From Ciborinia camelliae (taxonomy: Eukaryota; Ascomycota; Leotiomycetes; Helotiales; Sclerotiniaceae), in contig JANPYM010000013.1 of assembly GCA_025890175.1 (NCBI GenBank), positions 130,673-194,672 of the forward strand: 64,000 nucleotides of DNA, read 5' to 3'. This document shows, piece by piece, positions 32,081 to 42,679 of the stretch. Made by a program: the position numbers and the translations under genes. The first letter of the stretch is position 1. Every line of letters begins with the position of its first letter. The notes below the pieces were generated by a model that did no database searches, had not been told where the DNA came from, and saw nothing but the letters and a program-made list of their open reading frames with translations.

Positions 32081-32978
32081 ATGTCAATTGATAGTGCCAA
32101 AGTCTTAAAAACGGAACCATTGGTAAGAGTATTCCCTTCATATACTCCGAATGCATACGGAGTAGAACCATTTGATATACTAAACTCCATCATAGGATCC
32201 TGCGAAGGCGAAATGGACGAAACTCATCCTGTACGTTGTCGAATATCTGCCAAACCTTCCAGCTGCCAGAATAATTGCAGCTGATACCTTTGCGAATCCT
32301 TCAGATCAACATATCGCGATCCTCAAGGAAAAGTTCGCGATTGGGAACATGCGGAACGAGCAACTCGACCAGAGTCCTCTGAAGTGGACGGTGTAGGGAT
32401 TGTTGCCATTATTAAGAAAGAGACCGGTATGCCAAAGCTCTGGAGGACAGAATCACTCTGATGGGAAAATCAATATTAATACAATTGGAATTCAGGCCCG
32501 GAATTAGTATTGCAAAAACAATATCGACCACCACTGGATAAAGTAGTGATTGAAGTACCAGCTGGGCTTGTCGATGATGGGGAAACTGCGGAGGAAGCGG
32601 CTATTAGAGAATTGAAAGAAGAAACTGGTTATGCTGGAGTCTTGAGCGAGAGTACACCGATTATGTTCAATGGTAATCTTACCTTCCTATTCTACTTTCA
32701 GAGTCCTCCTCTAACACATCTTTATTACAGATCCAGGATTTTGCAACACCAACTTAAAAATGGTCCACGTTGAAATCGATATGTCAAATCCCGCGAACCA
32801 AAACCCGGTACCTGAACTCGAAGAAAATGAATTCATAGAAGTCTTCACATTACCACTGAAAGATTTATGGGAGGCATGTAAGAAGTGGGAGAAAGAAGGA
32901 TATGCGATAGATGCCAGAGTGGGAACTTTGGCTGAGGGCATCGAAATTGCTAGAACCTTGAACTTATTCTCAAAATGA
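32081..32978 (+). CDS. ADP-ribose/ADP-sugar pyrophosphatase, Nudix (YSA1-like)
   Basis: Five exons, 32081-32122, 32196-32230, 32305-32426, 32496-32672 and 32731-32978, separated by introns of 73, 74, 69 and 58 bp, give 207 aa. All joins keep frame and rebuild a typical fungal YSA1 protein: [44 protein letters not shown], then the complete Nudix box from Gly90 to Tyr112 (Glu96, Arg104, Glu105, Glu108, Glu109, Gly111). The C-terminal block [10 protein letters not shown]...[15 protein letters not shown] also matches. The enzyme hydrolyses ADP-ribose and related ADP-sugars to AMP and sugar phosphate with Mg2+, and is cytosolic. It lies tail to tail with another Nudix gene, 135 bp away. High exon number in a short gene is notable here. 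Confidence 0.93.
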
Positions 32979-33113
32979 GTTCTAAATATGAAGTTACGAT
33001 AGATGGATGAACATAATGATAATAAAATATACGATATTAGCGTAGATGCTTGTATAGAAAGGCAAGACAATAGATTTTGTACTTTATAACTTTATGGCCA
33101 TGATACTAGGTGT

Positions 33114-34015
33114 TCACAGCTTCCCCTCCCGCTTCAAACCATCGTAGAGAGCCCAAGCAGTCAACGCTTTACTGTCCCTCGCGCCCTCCTTCCATAAATC
33201 TTCCAACTTAACCAACTTCAGGGTAATCTTCTCACCGTCCTCAATCAACCCCGTAAGCTTCCCTGTAATCTCCCTCAACTCCGCTCTTGAAACCTTCTTC
33301 TCGTGCAAGAAAATCTGAATAAATTCATCACAGCCTCCCGCACTAGGAAACATTGCTCTCGGCAACACTTCTCCCTCTTTGTTTGCCTCATCACCAATAG
33401 CCAACTCACTCAAATTCGTCAGCTCATTTGCTGGTATCTTCCAGTCCAGTTCCTCTTCGATTTCCCTTGCAGCTGCACCTCTGAATGTCCCATCATCAAC
33501 CATACCAGCCGGCAACTCAACGAATGCCAAACTCCCCGAAGCAGGTCGAGGTTGAACAGTCATTACTACCCATCTTTCCTCGTCGGGGTTCTTTACATCT
33601 TCGGGTTGAACAATAACCATCATTCCCACACTCGGACCTCTGAGGAAGATGTCCCCGGACAGAGATTCGCCTTTGTCATTTGTGATTTTGCTGCTAATCT
33701 TGATAAAACCGATGCGTTCACCCCAACGATCGATTGATTGGACTTTGATGGAACGGAGATGGTAGGGGTTGGAATGAAATGGATGATCAGCGGATTTAGC
33801 TTGTAGAGCAAGAGATGTGGTTAGACGATGATGCCATGACTATGAAGGAAAGTAATGTTAGTAAATATTGTAAAGAGGGGTAATGAGGAGGGGCTTGTAT
33901 ATACTTTGAAAGCTGGGAAGTTCAATAATTCATCCTCGGTGATACCTTCACAGAGTATAAGCTCTGTAAAATCTATAAAACCGACCTTGCTATCTGGGAT
34001 TTGGGAAGTAGACAT
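33114..34015 (-). CDS. Nudix hydrolase of the plant NUDT14/ADP-sugar diphosphatase type
   Basis: Two exons, 34015-33905 and 33839-33114, with a 65-bp phase-0 intron (33840-33904), give 278 aa. Features: WGERIGFIKI, SGDIFLRGPSVGMMVIV, and the catalytic segment around residues 147-170 (PAGMVDDGTFRGAAAREIEEELDW). This box departs from GX5EX7REUXEEXGU: it is one residue shorter, lacks the first Glu and has Asp for the final Gly, while Arg162, Glu163, Glu166 and Glu167 are kept. A related GDF/GTF-type box occurs in the plant ADP-sugar diphosphatase group, so it is probably active on ADP-glucose or ADP-ribose. The end, LVKLEDLWKEGARDSKALTAWALY, is also typical. Probably cytosolic. Confidence 0.9.
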
Positions 34016-34945
34016 TTTTGTAGCTGTTGTTTTGTATTCTCTGTACTGAAATCTAGGAAGTGGAGGAAATAGCCTTTTGAGAATAAGTGATGTAGTTGAG
34101 ACTTATCTTATGCGTACGGAGTATAACCTTAGTACTTTGTATCTATTGAAAACTCTATGTTGAAGGCAAAGAGGCCCAATATTCCAACCTCTGCCCAACA
34201 TGTTTATGGAATGACTCCTGGAAGTGAATCAATGATTCAAGGAAGGGAGTAGAATTGATGTAATCCTACCATAGACTTGTAGCCTCGCTCACACACGCCA
34301 CATTAGCAAGGCTGTGGCTGTGCTGTGGTAGACAACTGAACCCTTCCTCTTCTCTTACCTACCCGCCTCAATTTGACACCACATTCTCTTTGCCATATGA
34401 ATTTTACAGTTCAAAACATACATCAAAGATACTCAAGTATGATCAGGAAGTACTCGCCACCCGATTAAGTAGTTGGTTCCATGGGCCTCGCTCCTTACAA
34501 ATTCTTGCCATAGTATGGCGAAGTGCAATGATGAAGGGGGTGGCTTCCCCTTATTTTATGTTGACTGGACGCTATAGTTGGCGACTTGTTGGCTAAGTAC
34601 TATATCGGCGCGGACCAGTAACGTTTGAACTCTTCGAGTAACCCATTTGCTTCGCATTTCTAGAAGCTCGTTTCGAGAGCCCAGGCATTGAAACGAAATG
34701 CTACGATGCTTTTCAGGTTCGAGTTAAAACTGAAGGATCAAATCATCTCTATCATCTAGGGCTGAAGCCTCCAATAGAATAGAACCTGCTATTGTTGTTG
34801 AACCGTAATGCAGGTGACACATCTTCATCGCCCTTTTCTTTTTCCCCCCCGAGGTTTTTCATTCTTCATTTTATTCTTAACAAATAAGGTTCATTTCATG
34901 ATGGCGGCGCCATTTTTTTCAAAGTTGCGAGCAGTGTCAATAACA
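34016..34945. other. Intergenic region without supported gene
   Basis: About 930 bp with the promoter of the second Nudix gene on the left. No coding signal was recognised before the protease remnant. Confidence 0.5.
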
Positions 34946-36228
34946 ATGGCTTCTCTCCTCTTTTTTCTTGTATTAGCTGGTTCTAATTCCATATCTCTCC
35001 AATGACCAAACACAAGCTATGGCCCTGATGGTCCATGGTAAGTCATTTCTATCAGTATTGGTACAGCTACTCAAAAGATCGACCTCCTCCCAGACGGATT
35101 ATGGACATATAATATCCTAAGCACTTCAGTTTATTGTAATTTTTTCGGATGGTCCATCATTGGATGCTGGAATTTTCAATAGACCTGCCCCGACTTCTTA
35201 CACTCGAATCAATGATACTGATATCTTTACCAATAATACATTTGCAAATCAAGTCGGTGCATTGCCTATGTTATCCGGTACCGCTCATGTAGGATTTAAT
35301 ATCTTGACAATTTCCAATTGAGTCGATAGACTCCATCGATAACTCTGAACTCCTTGTTATTGAGTAGAACGCTGATCAAACTCTATCAAATGGAACAACA
35401 AACAACCCTAAAATCGGTACTCTTGCCCTCGGTACTCCAGACCTTAATCAGAAATTTTCATCAAATCTTACAGGTCAATTTCTTTCCTCTGGTTATATTT
35501 ATATTCCAAGGGCAATATCCCATCAAATTCCTTCTGTTTACATATTGACTCCGATTCAATAGCCATTCCCGAGAGTTTAGTGTTCGGGGGATATGACCAA
35601 TCTCGGACCTTGACCCCTATCACCACACAACACAGCTTCAATGGTACATTTCCCATGTCACTGGTTGGCATATCAATCAGCACTGCTGGCGGCTATTCTC
35701 CATTAAACTTTAACGCCACTAAATCCGGAATTCTCTTTAACGATGCAACTGTCAGTACGTCTAATGGCCCACAAGCGTGAATATTGGTCCTTCAATCTCA
35801 TATACTCCCCAATATCCCACCTGCGAAATCCTCGCCTCTTACCTCCCCATAATCTTTACCGAGAATCTAAATCTCTACCTCTGGAACACTACATCTCCAC
35901 TTTACAAACCTACCATCTCATTACCCACCTACCTCGTCTTCACATTCTCCAACTCAGGCTCGGAAAATCAGAATATACAAATCTCCCCTTTGCCCTGCTC
36001 GGACTTACAATAACATCCCCTCTATTCAACACCTCCGACTCCCTCCCTTATTTTCCCTATTAACCATGCTCTCTCCCCTCCGTTTCCTGGGCCCTCGGTC
36101 GTGTATTCCCTCAAGGTGCATTCTTGGGAACCATCTAGATTGACTCTATTGAAAATCACTTCTCCTTCTCCCAGCTCTCTATTTTTCCTTGCTCGAGCGC
36201 CTGGTCCAAGTTTCTTCGATAGAAAATA
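34946..36228 (+). pseudogene. Degenerate secreted aspartic protease (pepsin family A1-like)
   Basis: Protease-like fragments occur in order but in different frames and with stops. A signal-peptide-like start lies at 34946 (MASLLFFLVLAGSNS). Next come SYGPDGPW and ISIGTATQ around 35010-35070 with a TGA and a TAA in place, and an open stretch at about 35170-35320 containing INDTDIFTNN and LPMLSGTAHVGFN. FGGYDQSRT follows at 35583, then a segment rich in N-glycosylation sites, and finally ISPLPC and FFLARAPGPSFF near 36190-36228. The FGGYDQSR and LARAPGP blocks are characteristic of fungal A1-family members. The usual catalytic DTGS is not visible (DLLPDGLW stands there), so the parent may itself have been a non-canonical A1 protein. 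Clearly no longer coding for a full-length product. Confidence 0.78.
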
Positions 36229-37496
36229 ATCCTTGAATTTAGGAGTTTCGTTTCGTGGTGGTTTTCGATAAATAACGTGTTGGGGTTCTGGAATTAGGGC
36301 CGAGATTCGGAATGGGGATGTATATTTTTATGATGAAGAATGGTGGATTGCATGGATTGAACTATAAGCAAAAATTCCCTAACCTCCTCACATTACCATA
36401 CCTATACCGAATAATCCAAATTCAATTGTACATTAAAGCAAGATAATAATAATCATTGAAAGATCAGAACATCAGCTGTGAGATAATCCCCTCTAAGATC
36501 AGTAATCAATGGTAAAGAGGTTTTTTATATATAAAAAGGCAAATATCATGCCCATGCCATATCTGGAGTTGACTTCTCTCTCTAGCTTGTTTTCTGTCCC
36601 AGTGACCCCTCTCTAACTCACTTGGACTTATATGAGGATAGATTGAATGGATGTAAGAAGAGAAAATTGAATCTACCTTCTTTGAGAGCAGGAACAAGAG
36701 CAAGAGCAAGAGTAAGAGCTTAAGAAAAGAGAAATGAACAGAAAGGAGTACAGAAGGGGAGAAGAGACTAGGTAGGTAGGTAGTATTTGATGGGACACAT
36801 GAAGATTGTGTGGGAACAAATACCTATTTATTATACCTAGGTAGGTAGGTATTAATGAAAGTCCAGATCACTCACTCGCTAACTTACATAACCTTACTCA
36901 ATACCCCAAAATCTAAAACCTACCTAGGTCTAGGTACCTATCTATCAACAAATAACCTAACCTACTGCTACTGCTACTCCACTACATCAAAGAAATTAGA
37001 ATGAATGATTGATACATAATACTTTCTTGACTTTGAAAACAAAGATAAAGATATAACAAAAACCCAGCACATCACACCACACCACACCATATCTCTACCA
37101 AGAAATATCTCTACCAAGCCAAAGACACCCATCCACCCACCCTCATATATGAAGACCTACCTACCTACCTACCTAAGATTCCAGCAATATCAATATCAAT
37201 TTATTTGTTCCCCAGACCAGAGCAGATACCAACCCACACCAATCCATCCCACCGGCACAACTCCGGAAATCCCTCTCTCCAATCCGAGGAACAATATTAT
37301 ATTCCACCTCCGATCCACCAACCAACCAACCAACAACCCTGTGACCTGAATCTGGTTTTGTTTTGTTTTGTTTTGTTTTGTTGCATATCTGATTAAAAAT
37401 ATATTTAAGATTTATTTAGTTTAGATTAATTAGTTGAAAAGTTTAAAGAGAAAGGCAGGCAGGTTAGGATTAGTTAGTTAGGAGGAAGGAAGGACG
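36229..37496. repeat. Low-complexity intergenic stretch
   Basis: No gene. Contains an AAGAGCAAGAGC repeat near 36695-36720, TAGGTAGG clusters at 36768-36785 and 36838-36852, a CACAC block near 37070-37090, an ACCT run at 37157-37172 and a TTTTG pentamer array at about 37355-37382. Confidence 0.6.
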
Positions 37497-37955
37497 AGGT
37501 CAATTTTGAATTTTGGAAAGTTGGGGGTTTGATGGATGGATTTTGGGAGATATGTGATAAGGTGAAGCAATGAATGAAGATAAAATGGCTATTTAATCTT
37601 GTTGATTGGTTGTAAGGTAGAGGTCAAAGGGGGGTAGATAGGTAGGTGGGTGGGTGAGGAGGAGGAAGAGGTCAATTTTGAATTTTGGAAAGTTGGGGGT
37701 TTGATGGATGGACTTTGGGAGACATATGTTAAGGTGAAGCAATGAATGAAGATAAAATGGCTATCTCAATCTGTTAATTGGAATTTAGAAGTCAAGGAGG
37801 GGAGGGAGAGAGAGGGTAGGTAGGTAGGTAGTGAGTGAGTAGGCAAGGGGGGAAAGGTCAATTTTGAAAGTTGGGGATTTGATGAACTTTGGGAGACATA
37901 TATCAAGATGAAGCAATCAATGAATGAAGATAAGACGGCCATTTAGCCCTGTCCA
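37497..37955. repeat. Tandem repeat, three copies of about 120 bp with TAGG-rich spacers
   Basis: Copies start at about 37497, 37668 and 37854 (periods 171 and 186 bp). Each begins with GAGGTCAATTTTGAA or a variant, continues through AAAGTTGGGGGTTTGATGGA, TTTGGGAGA, AAGGTGAAGCAATGAATGAA and GATAAAATGGC, and ends near GTTGATTGG or TTAATTGG. Copies 1 and 2 are nearly identical; copy 3 has deletions. The spacers hold TAGGTAGG runs. Confidence 0.8.
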
Positions 37956-38533
37956 TTACAATTCAAAAGTCAAATTCCTTTGAAAGCATGATTGATTCCC
38001 CTATTCCTTCATTGTGATTCCACAGCAAGCAAGCAAGTCAGTTCTCCTATCATTCATTTTCCACCCAACCACCGACCAGACCAAGATACAAAATGCGCTA
38101 CGAAAACCACATTATCCCATATGAAATAGCAGCTTTCACATCTTTCATCGACGCCTCAAAAGTCTCACTCTCACTCTCACCCACCAACCAAACACCGATA
38201 CACAATTTCCGCGTCCCCCTTGGCAATCTTCGCACTAACTGTATCCCTTGAGGACGTACGTACGAACTTCATACGCATTCCACCGCCACACCCAGACCCG
38301 AAGGACATGAAATAAACGCACATGCCCCCATCTAATGACTTGCAATTCTTTGTTCCCGTCTGGCTTCTGAATGATGAACCCCGCGTCCTCGAGCACCAAA
38401 ATTGCCGATTTGATCATCTCATCGGGTTCGCTTAGACGATGAGTCTATTAATAGGTGAGCCCCGCAGGCGAACAACTCGTACTTGGGGAGTCCTTGTTGA
38501 GTGTAGATATCTGGATACGTAAGTTTGAACTTG
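37956..38533. other. Intergenic stretch next to the SET gene
   Basis: No independent gene. The minus-strand frame covering 38419-38575 contains SET/TPR-like C-terminal sequence out of frame with the main gene, discussed with that entry. The rest has short repeats such as CTCACT near 38165-38180. Confidence 0.45.
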
Positions 38534-40290
38534 CTATAGAGGAAAGTCATTATTTCTCTTATTTCCTCGACTGGAAGGAAGATCGGAAAGATTGCGGCGG
38601 GCTTCCTTAAATGTTCTTGCAAGAGATCTCCGCAAATCGAAGTGATGACTCGGCAGCACCTGATCAGCTTGGCACTCAACGCATTTGCAGATGAATGCCC
38701 ATGGTTGCTTGGCTTTAACGGTAGGCTCGTCGACAGGGATGCGATGATAGTACTCAAAAAGCCATTCTGTATTGGCATCGAGATCAGAAGTAGCATGGAT
38801 AAGCTGGACATTGGCGATGAAAGCACGGGAGCAGTTGGGAAGGCATGAATGATTGATCCTGGAAGCCAAAAGATACACCCCCGAGCATTTAAAGATATCC
38901 GAAAAATCTGCATCTACAGAAGGGCTCGCGTCCTTGAAATCTTGGAGAGTTCGGGATTTGGAGGTGGTGGGAGAGTTAAACATGTTCAAGGAGATAATTT
39001 TGGAGACGAGGAAGCTATATGGGTTAGATTTTACACAGAGACTTTGAATCAAAGAAGACTTACGTGTCGAGTATAGGTAAGTCATCTATTTCTGTCTCTT
39101 TGGTAGGTTTGTAAGAACCATGGGAGAGGTCGAAAAGCAATGGTGCAAGAGAAGGATTATTGAATAGCTTGTGTGTAACCAAATCAACCAAAGATGCATT
39201 GGCACCTCTAGTCATCTGTTCTGTCGCCAAATCGTAGAGAAGTTTGAACGATACCTGATTATCATATACGAAGGACTTTTCGCAGAGCAGAAGTTCACCT
39301 GCTTTCACCGCCCTCGTTGTGAATAACCCCTTTCCATGAATCTTACTGTCGCGAATTTCGATCGGCCCTTCAAAAGTAGCACAATCGACAACGTAGGGTT
39401 TCACTTTCGCGGATTCGTACATGGCTCCGAAATTGTACTCACCGGTCCTTGACTCGTGAACCCGCAATTTCACTCGTTCATATTCGCGTTGGGCATCCAG
39501 ATTATCTGGGCTTCTCTCCAATGTGACTTTCATGAGTTGGGCGCTTTCATTATATCTGCCAAGAGCATACAATGCTAGTGCACCACGGTACAGAGCTTTA
39601 TCAGTTCGGTCTGAAATCGCTGGCACGAACTCCGAGTCCTTCAAAGCGGCTTCGTAGGAATGCATTTGAAAATAGGCTTGGGCGCGATTGGTGTGAATGG
39701 TAATAGCATGAGCGTTCGATGGAGAGCGTTCCAAAGACAATGTGTGACTATAATGTGTTAAAAGACCCTAGGCAAATGAAGTGAAGAATATATCCATACA
39801 GTCTGGCAGCCTCAAAATAGTTCCTTGCTCTGTGTGATGCATCCCCTTCTTTCCTGCAATCTTCAGCAGTCTTCTTTTTAAAACTGTTTGATATCCATGC
39901 TGGGGGGATTCGTTTATCGCATAGCTTCAATAGGATGAGATCAGACAGATGATCAATAGGAAAGAAAAACTCTCCTTCGCCTAAAGTTTCAACAAAGGGT
40001 TCCTTGATGATAATTACGAGGCCTTTTTGGAGATATTTTTGGAGATAGTGTTCAATGTTATTACCTCCAGTCCCGGGACAACCCAAACGCAATATGAGAG
40101 AAAGATGCCTCTCATTTTCGTCCTCAAAAACAGCCCTCAATGCCAAGGGCATTAATGGACTTGCGATAGAGCGTAGGAGCAAGAAGCGCCCTCTATGGTG
40201 TATATTGAGTCTTAAGTCATCGATACCAATCTTGCTCAGACTCGAAAGTCGTGCAACAGGAGATCGAATGACATGAAGACCGTAGGCTAC
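38534..40290 (-). CDS. SET domain protein with TPR-like repeats, probably damaged
   Basis: Three exons, 40290-39800, 39747-39064 and 39014-38534, with introns of 52 and 49 bp, give 551 codons from the first exon seen. Order: HHRGRFLLLRSIASP, an N-terminal domain ending FPIDHLSDLILLKL; TPR-like helices (NRAQAYFQMHSYEAALKDSEF; ALYALGRYNESAQLMK); SET start EIRDSKIHGKGLFTTRAVKAGELLLCEK; SET core ASRINHSCLPNCSRAFI; and the post-SET CKCVEC. SET proteins of this kind are putative lysine methyltransferases. Problems: the 5' exon begins after a GGGAATAG acceptor with no ATG found, and the frame ends early at 38534 while related-looking sequence (VEEIREIMTFLYSKF) continues one frame away. Either this is a pseudogene, or an exon and one base are missed. 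Confidence 0.68.
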
Positions 40291-40454
40291 CTATTCCCAG
40301 AATGCAATATAATCCAGCTAGGCTTTTTGTTCAACCAATGAATGAACGTTAGACGCCTATCTTGATTCAAATGAATGTATGATTCCAGGTATTCGAGAAG
40401 TCAAGTGATTTCGAATTTGGCGAAGCCGAACAAACGAACATTTTCCATCTCCCA

Positions 40455-41045
40455 TCAAACACCAGGAGGCAAACCCTTCAACTCTCTAATCAAGCCACCC
40501 ATCCCGGGAAACAGCTTCCTGGCACCTTGACCCCCCTCCACCCATTTCTTCGTCTCTTCCCAACTCACCCACTCCCATCCTTTACACAAGTCCCTCTCCA
40601 TCACCATCGGCGCATCACCTTTCCCATCCCAGACCCCCACCAAAAAAATCGACACGAAATGTTTGTGCTCCTCCTCCAGCACCAAATTCCTACAATGCCA
40701 AAACGTGAAGCCGTGCGCGGGAATCTGCAGGCCGGTTTCTTCACGCACTTCCCTCGACGCACCTTCCGAGAAGGTTTCGCCGAATTCTAGGTGTCCGCCC
40801 GGAAGTCCCCAGGTATGCGCTGCGGTTGAATTGATCCGTTCACCCAGGAGATACATGGGGTTTGATGGGGTGGATAGCGGGTGAGTGGGGTGGAGGATAA
40901 ATACTCCGAGACCGACGAGGGGGCGGGGTGGTATGGTTGAGGATGTTTTAAGAGATATCGAGGGTATCATATGAATACAACGACGAATTGATTTCACAGG
41001 AGGTATAGGTATCGGAACCGCAATCCGTGTACACCTCAACAACAT
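40455..41045 (-). CDS. Nudix hydrolase, NUDT15/MutT-like
   Basis: Single-exon frame, 196 aa, ATG at 41045. The first 40 residues are basic, Pro/Ser-rich and lack acidic residues, which could be a mitochondrial targeting sequence or an extension. The catalytic part begins LVGLGVFIL, with HTWGLPGGHLEFGE and a perfect Nudix box from Gly84 to Leu106 (Glu90, Arg98, Glu99, Glu102, Glu103, Gly105). The FTFWHCRNLVLEEEHKHFVSIFLVG strand pair and WEWVSWEE are as in NUDT15/NUDT18-like nucleotide diphosphatases, which hydrolyse (oxidised) nucleoside triphosphates. It is the third Nudix gene in 9 kb and of a different subfamily. An AT-rich inverted-repeat element begins 134 bp upstream of its start. Confidence 0.9.
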   Translation of the reverse strand: MLLRCTRIAVPIPIPPVKSIRRCIHMIPSISLKTSSTIPPRPLVGLGVFILHPTHPLSTPSNPMYLLGERINSTAAHTWGLPGGHLEFGETFSEGASREVREETGLQIPAHGFTFWHCRNLVLEEEHKHFVSIFLVGVWDGKGDAPMVMERDLCKGWEWVSWEETKKWVEGGQGARKLFPGMGGLIRELKGLPPGV

Positions 41046-41179
41046 TGTATTGTATATGAAGATTTCCCCAATTGTTCAATACGAGACGAGATATGAAAGC
41101 TCTTATTTGGCTCAAATATTATATTATGTCGCGTTGTGTTGGTTTTGTCATTACCATGGATTAATCCATTCATTACCTA

Positions 41180-41680
41180 CAGTGACCCACAATGGAAAAG
41201 AGCCTGAACACAAAAACACACCAAAAATCGTCATTTTTCAACCTTTTCACTTTCAAATATTTATATAATGCTTTGATAAATCAATTTAAAATTTCGAATA
41301 TATATTCATTTTTATATTAAATTAAATAAAAATAAAAGATTTTATTTTTAAAAATTTAATTGATCTTGATAATTAAGATTAAAATCGAAAATTTTCAAAA
41401 ATTCTAAAAATGTTAAAAATCGCTAACAAAAACACTAAAAATCTGAACTTTTAAAATTAATCAATTTCAATCAATTGATTCAAGCTAAAAAAAATTATTA
41501 AAAATATTTTGCTAATTTTTAATTGATTATAATATAAATAATTATAAATATACAAAATTTGAAATAAATCGATACAATAGTTAAAGAATTATATTTGGTT
41601 GAAAAAGTTGAAAAATCGCTTTTTTTGGTGTGTTTGCACGTTTCGGCTTTTTTCCATTGTCTAGTACTGTAAGGTCACTG
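41180..41680. mobile_element. AT-rich element with long terminal inverted repeats (MITE-like)
   Basis: The left end (41180-about 41270) and the reverse complement of the right end (about 41590-41680) match over roughly 90 bp with small gaps. Blocks in order are: CAGTGACC, ACAATGGAAAA, AGCC, AAACACACCAAAAA, ATTTTTCAAC and CAAATAT. Between them is about 320 bp of almost pure A/T with no coding capacity. The left end is preceded by TA; the right end is followed by TT, so a TA target duplication of Tc1/mariner type is possible but not intact. The AT-rich interior fits mutation by repeat-induced point mutation. Class is inferred from ends and size only. Confidence 0.75.
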
Positions 41681-42679
41681 TTGGATAAATCACGTGCCTA
41701 CGGCGCGCCGCGCAGCGGCGCTAGCTTGCGCTAACAGGCTTATATAGTTGATCTATAGCATAGTTTTTAAAGCTTTAAACCAAATACACTATATACTATA
41801 ATACATTTGTTCTCCATCGCCCATGATGATTCCAACAGTTATTTAAATAGCTAGATAGATATCTATATAATTTACTAATGTGCATTAAAGTTTAACTTCT
41901 ATTTTAACTTCTATTGTGATGTATTGTAATGATTCCTTTCTTTATATTCGTATTCCTCCCTCCCCCTTCCCCCTTCCCCCTTCCCCCTTCCCCTCCCTTT
42001 CCTTTCCCCTTTCTTCTTTTTCTTCCACTCCCCGCTCTCCCTCTAGCATATCAAAAAGAAGATGTATATCGTATCGTATCTATCGTATATATCGTATATA
42101 TTATAAATATGCAATCGATCGATCGATAGATACCCAGTAATATAAAGAAACCCAGCAAAAATTAAAAATTAAAAATTAAGATAGAAGAAGAATAAAATAA
42201 AAGAATACCATCTCATCTCATCTCATCTCATCTCATCTTGTAATTGTTCGCTATACCGCTGTATCATATCATATTACCATACCATACCACACTATCTAAT
42301 AACCGAATACATACCAATACCAACATACATGTATACATCCCAAGGAAGTATCAATATCAATATCAATATTTCTCCCTTCCCTCCCTGCTCTCCCCTCTTC
42401 CCTCCCCCCTCCCCCAAAACTCCTCATCAATAGGTAGGTATCTAGATCGAAACCCTCGAGAAGAAGAAGAATCTCTTCCTCTCCATCATCATCATCAACT
42501 TCTTCTTCATCAATTCTCCCTTTGCATTCGCATCCACATCCACACTCAAGAATGATACATCATTATCCATTCCCATTCCCATTCCCTTTCCATTTCCATT
42601 TCGCACCTATGAAAAAAACGCATTAGTATAAATAATCAACCTAAAATTCTCCATCTCCATCACCATCTCCATCGATCAA
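41681..42679. repeat. Low-complexity stretch with GC-rich hairpin and microsatellites
   Basis: No gene. A GC-rich inverted repeat (GCGCCGC-GCA-GCGGCGC) lies at 41705-41721 beside the inverted-repeat element. CCCCCTT repeats run at about 41957-42000, CGTAT repeats at 42070-42100, CATCT repeats at 42212-42238, CAATAT repeats near 42350-42370, and CATTCC repeats near 42567-42595. A possible last non-coding or coding exon of the neighbouring regulator could start after the TTCATAG acceptor at about 42610. Confidence 0.55.

Noticed and set aside
37497..37955. CRISPR-like array
   Set aside because: Only three long repeats with low-complexity spacers in a eukaryotic context; not a CRISPR architecture.
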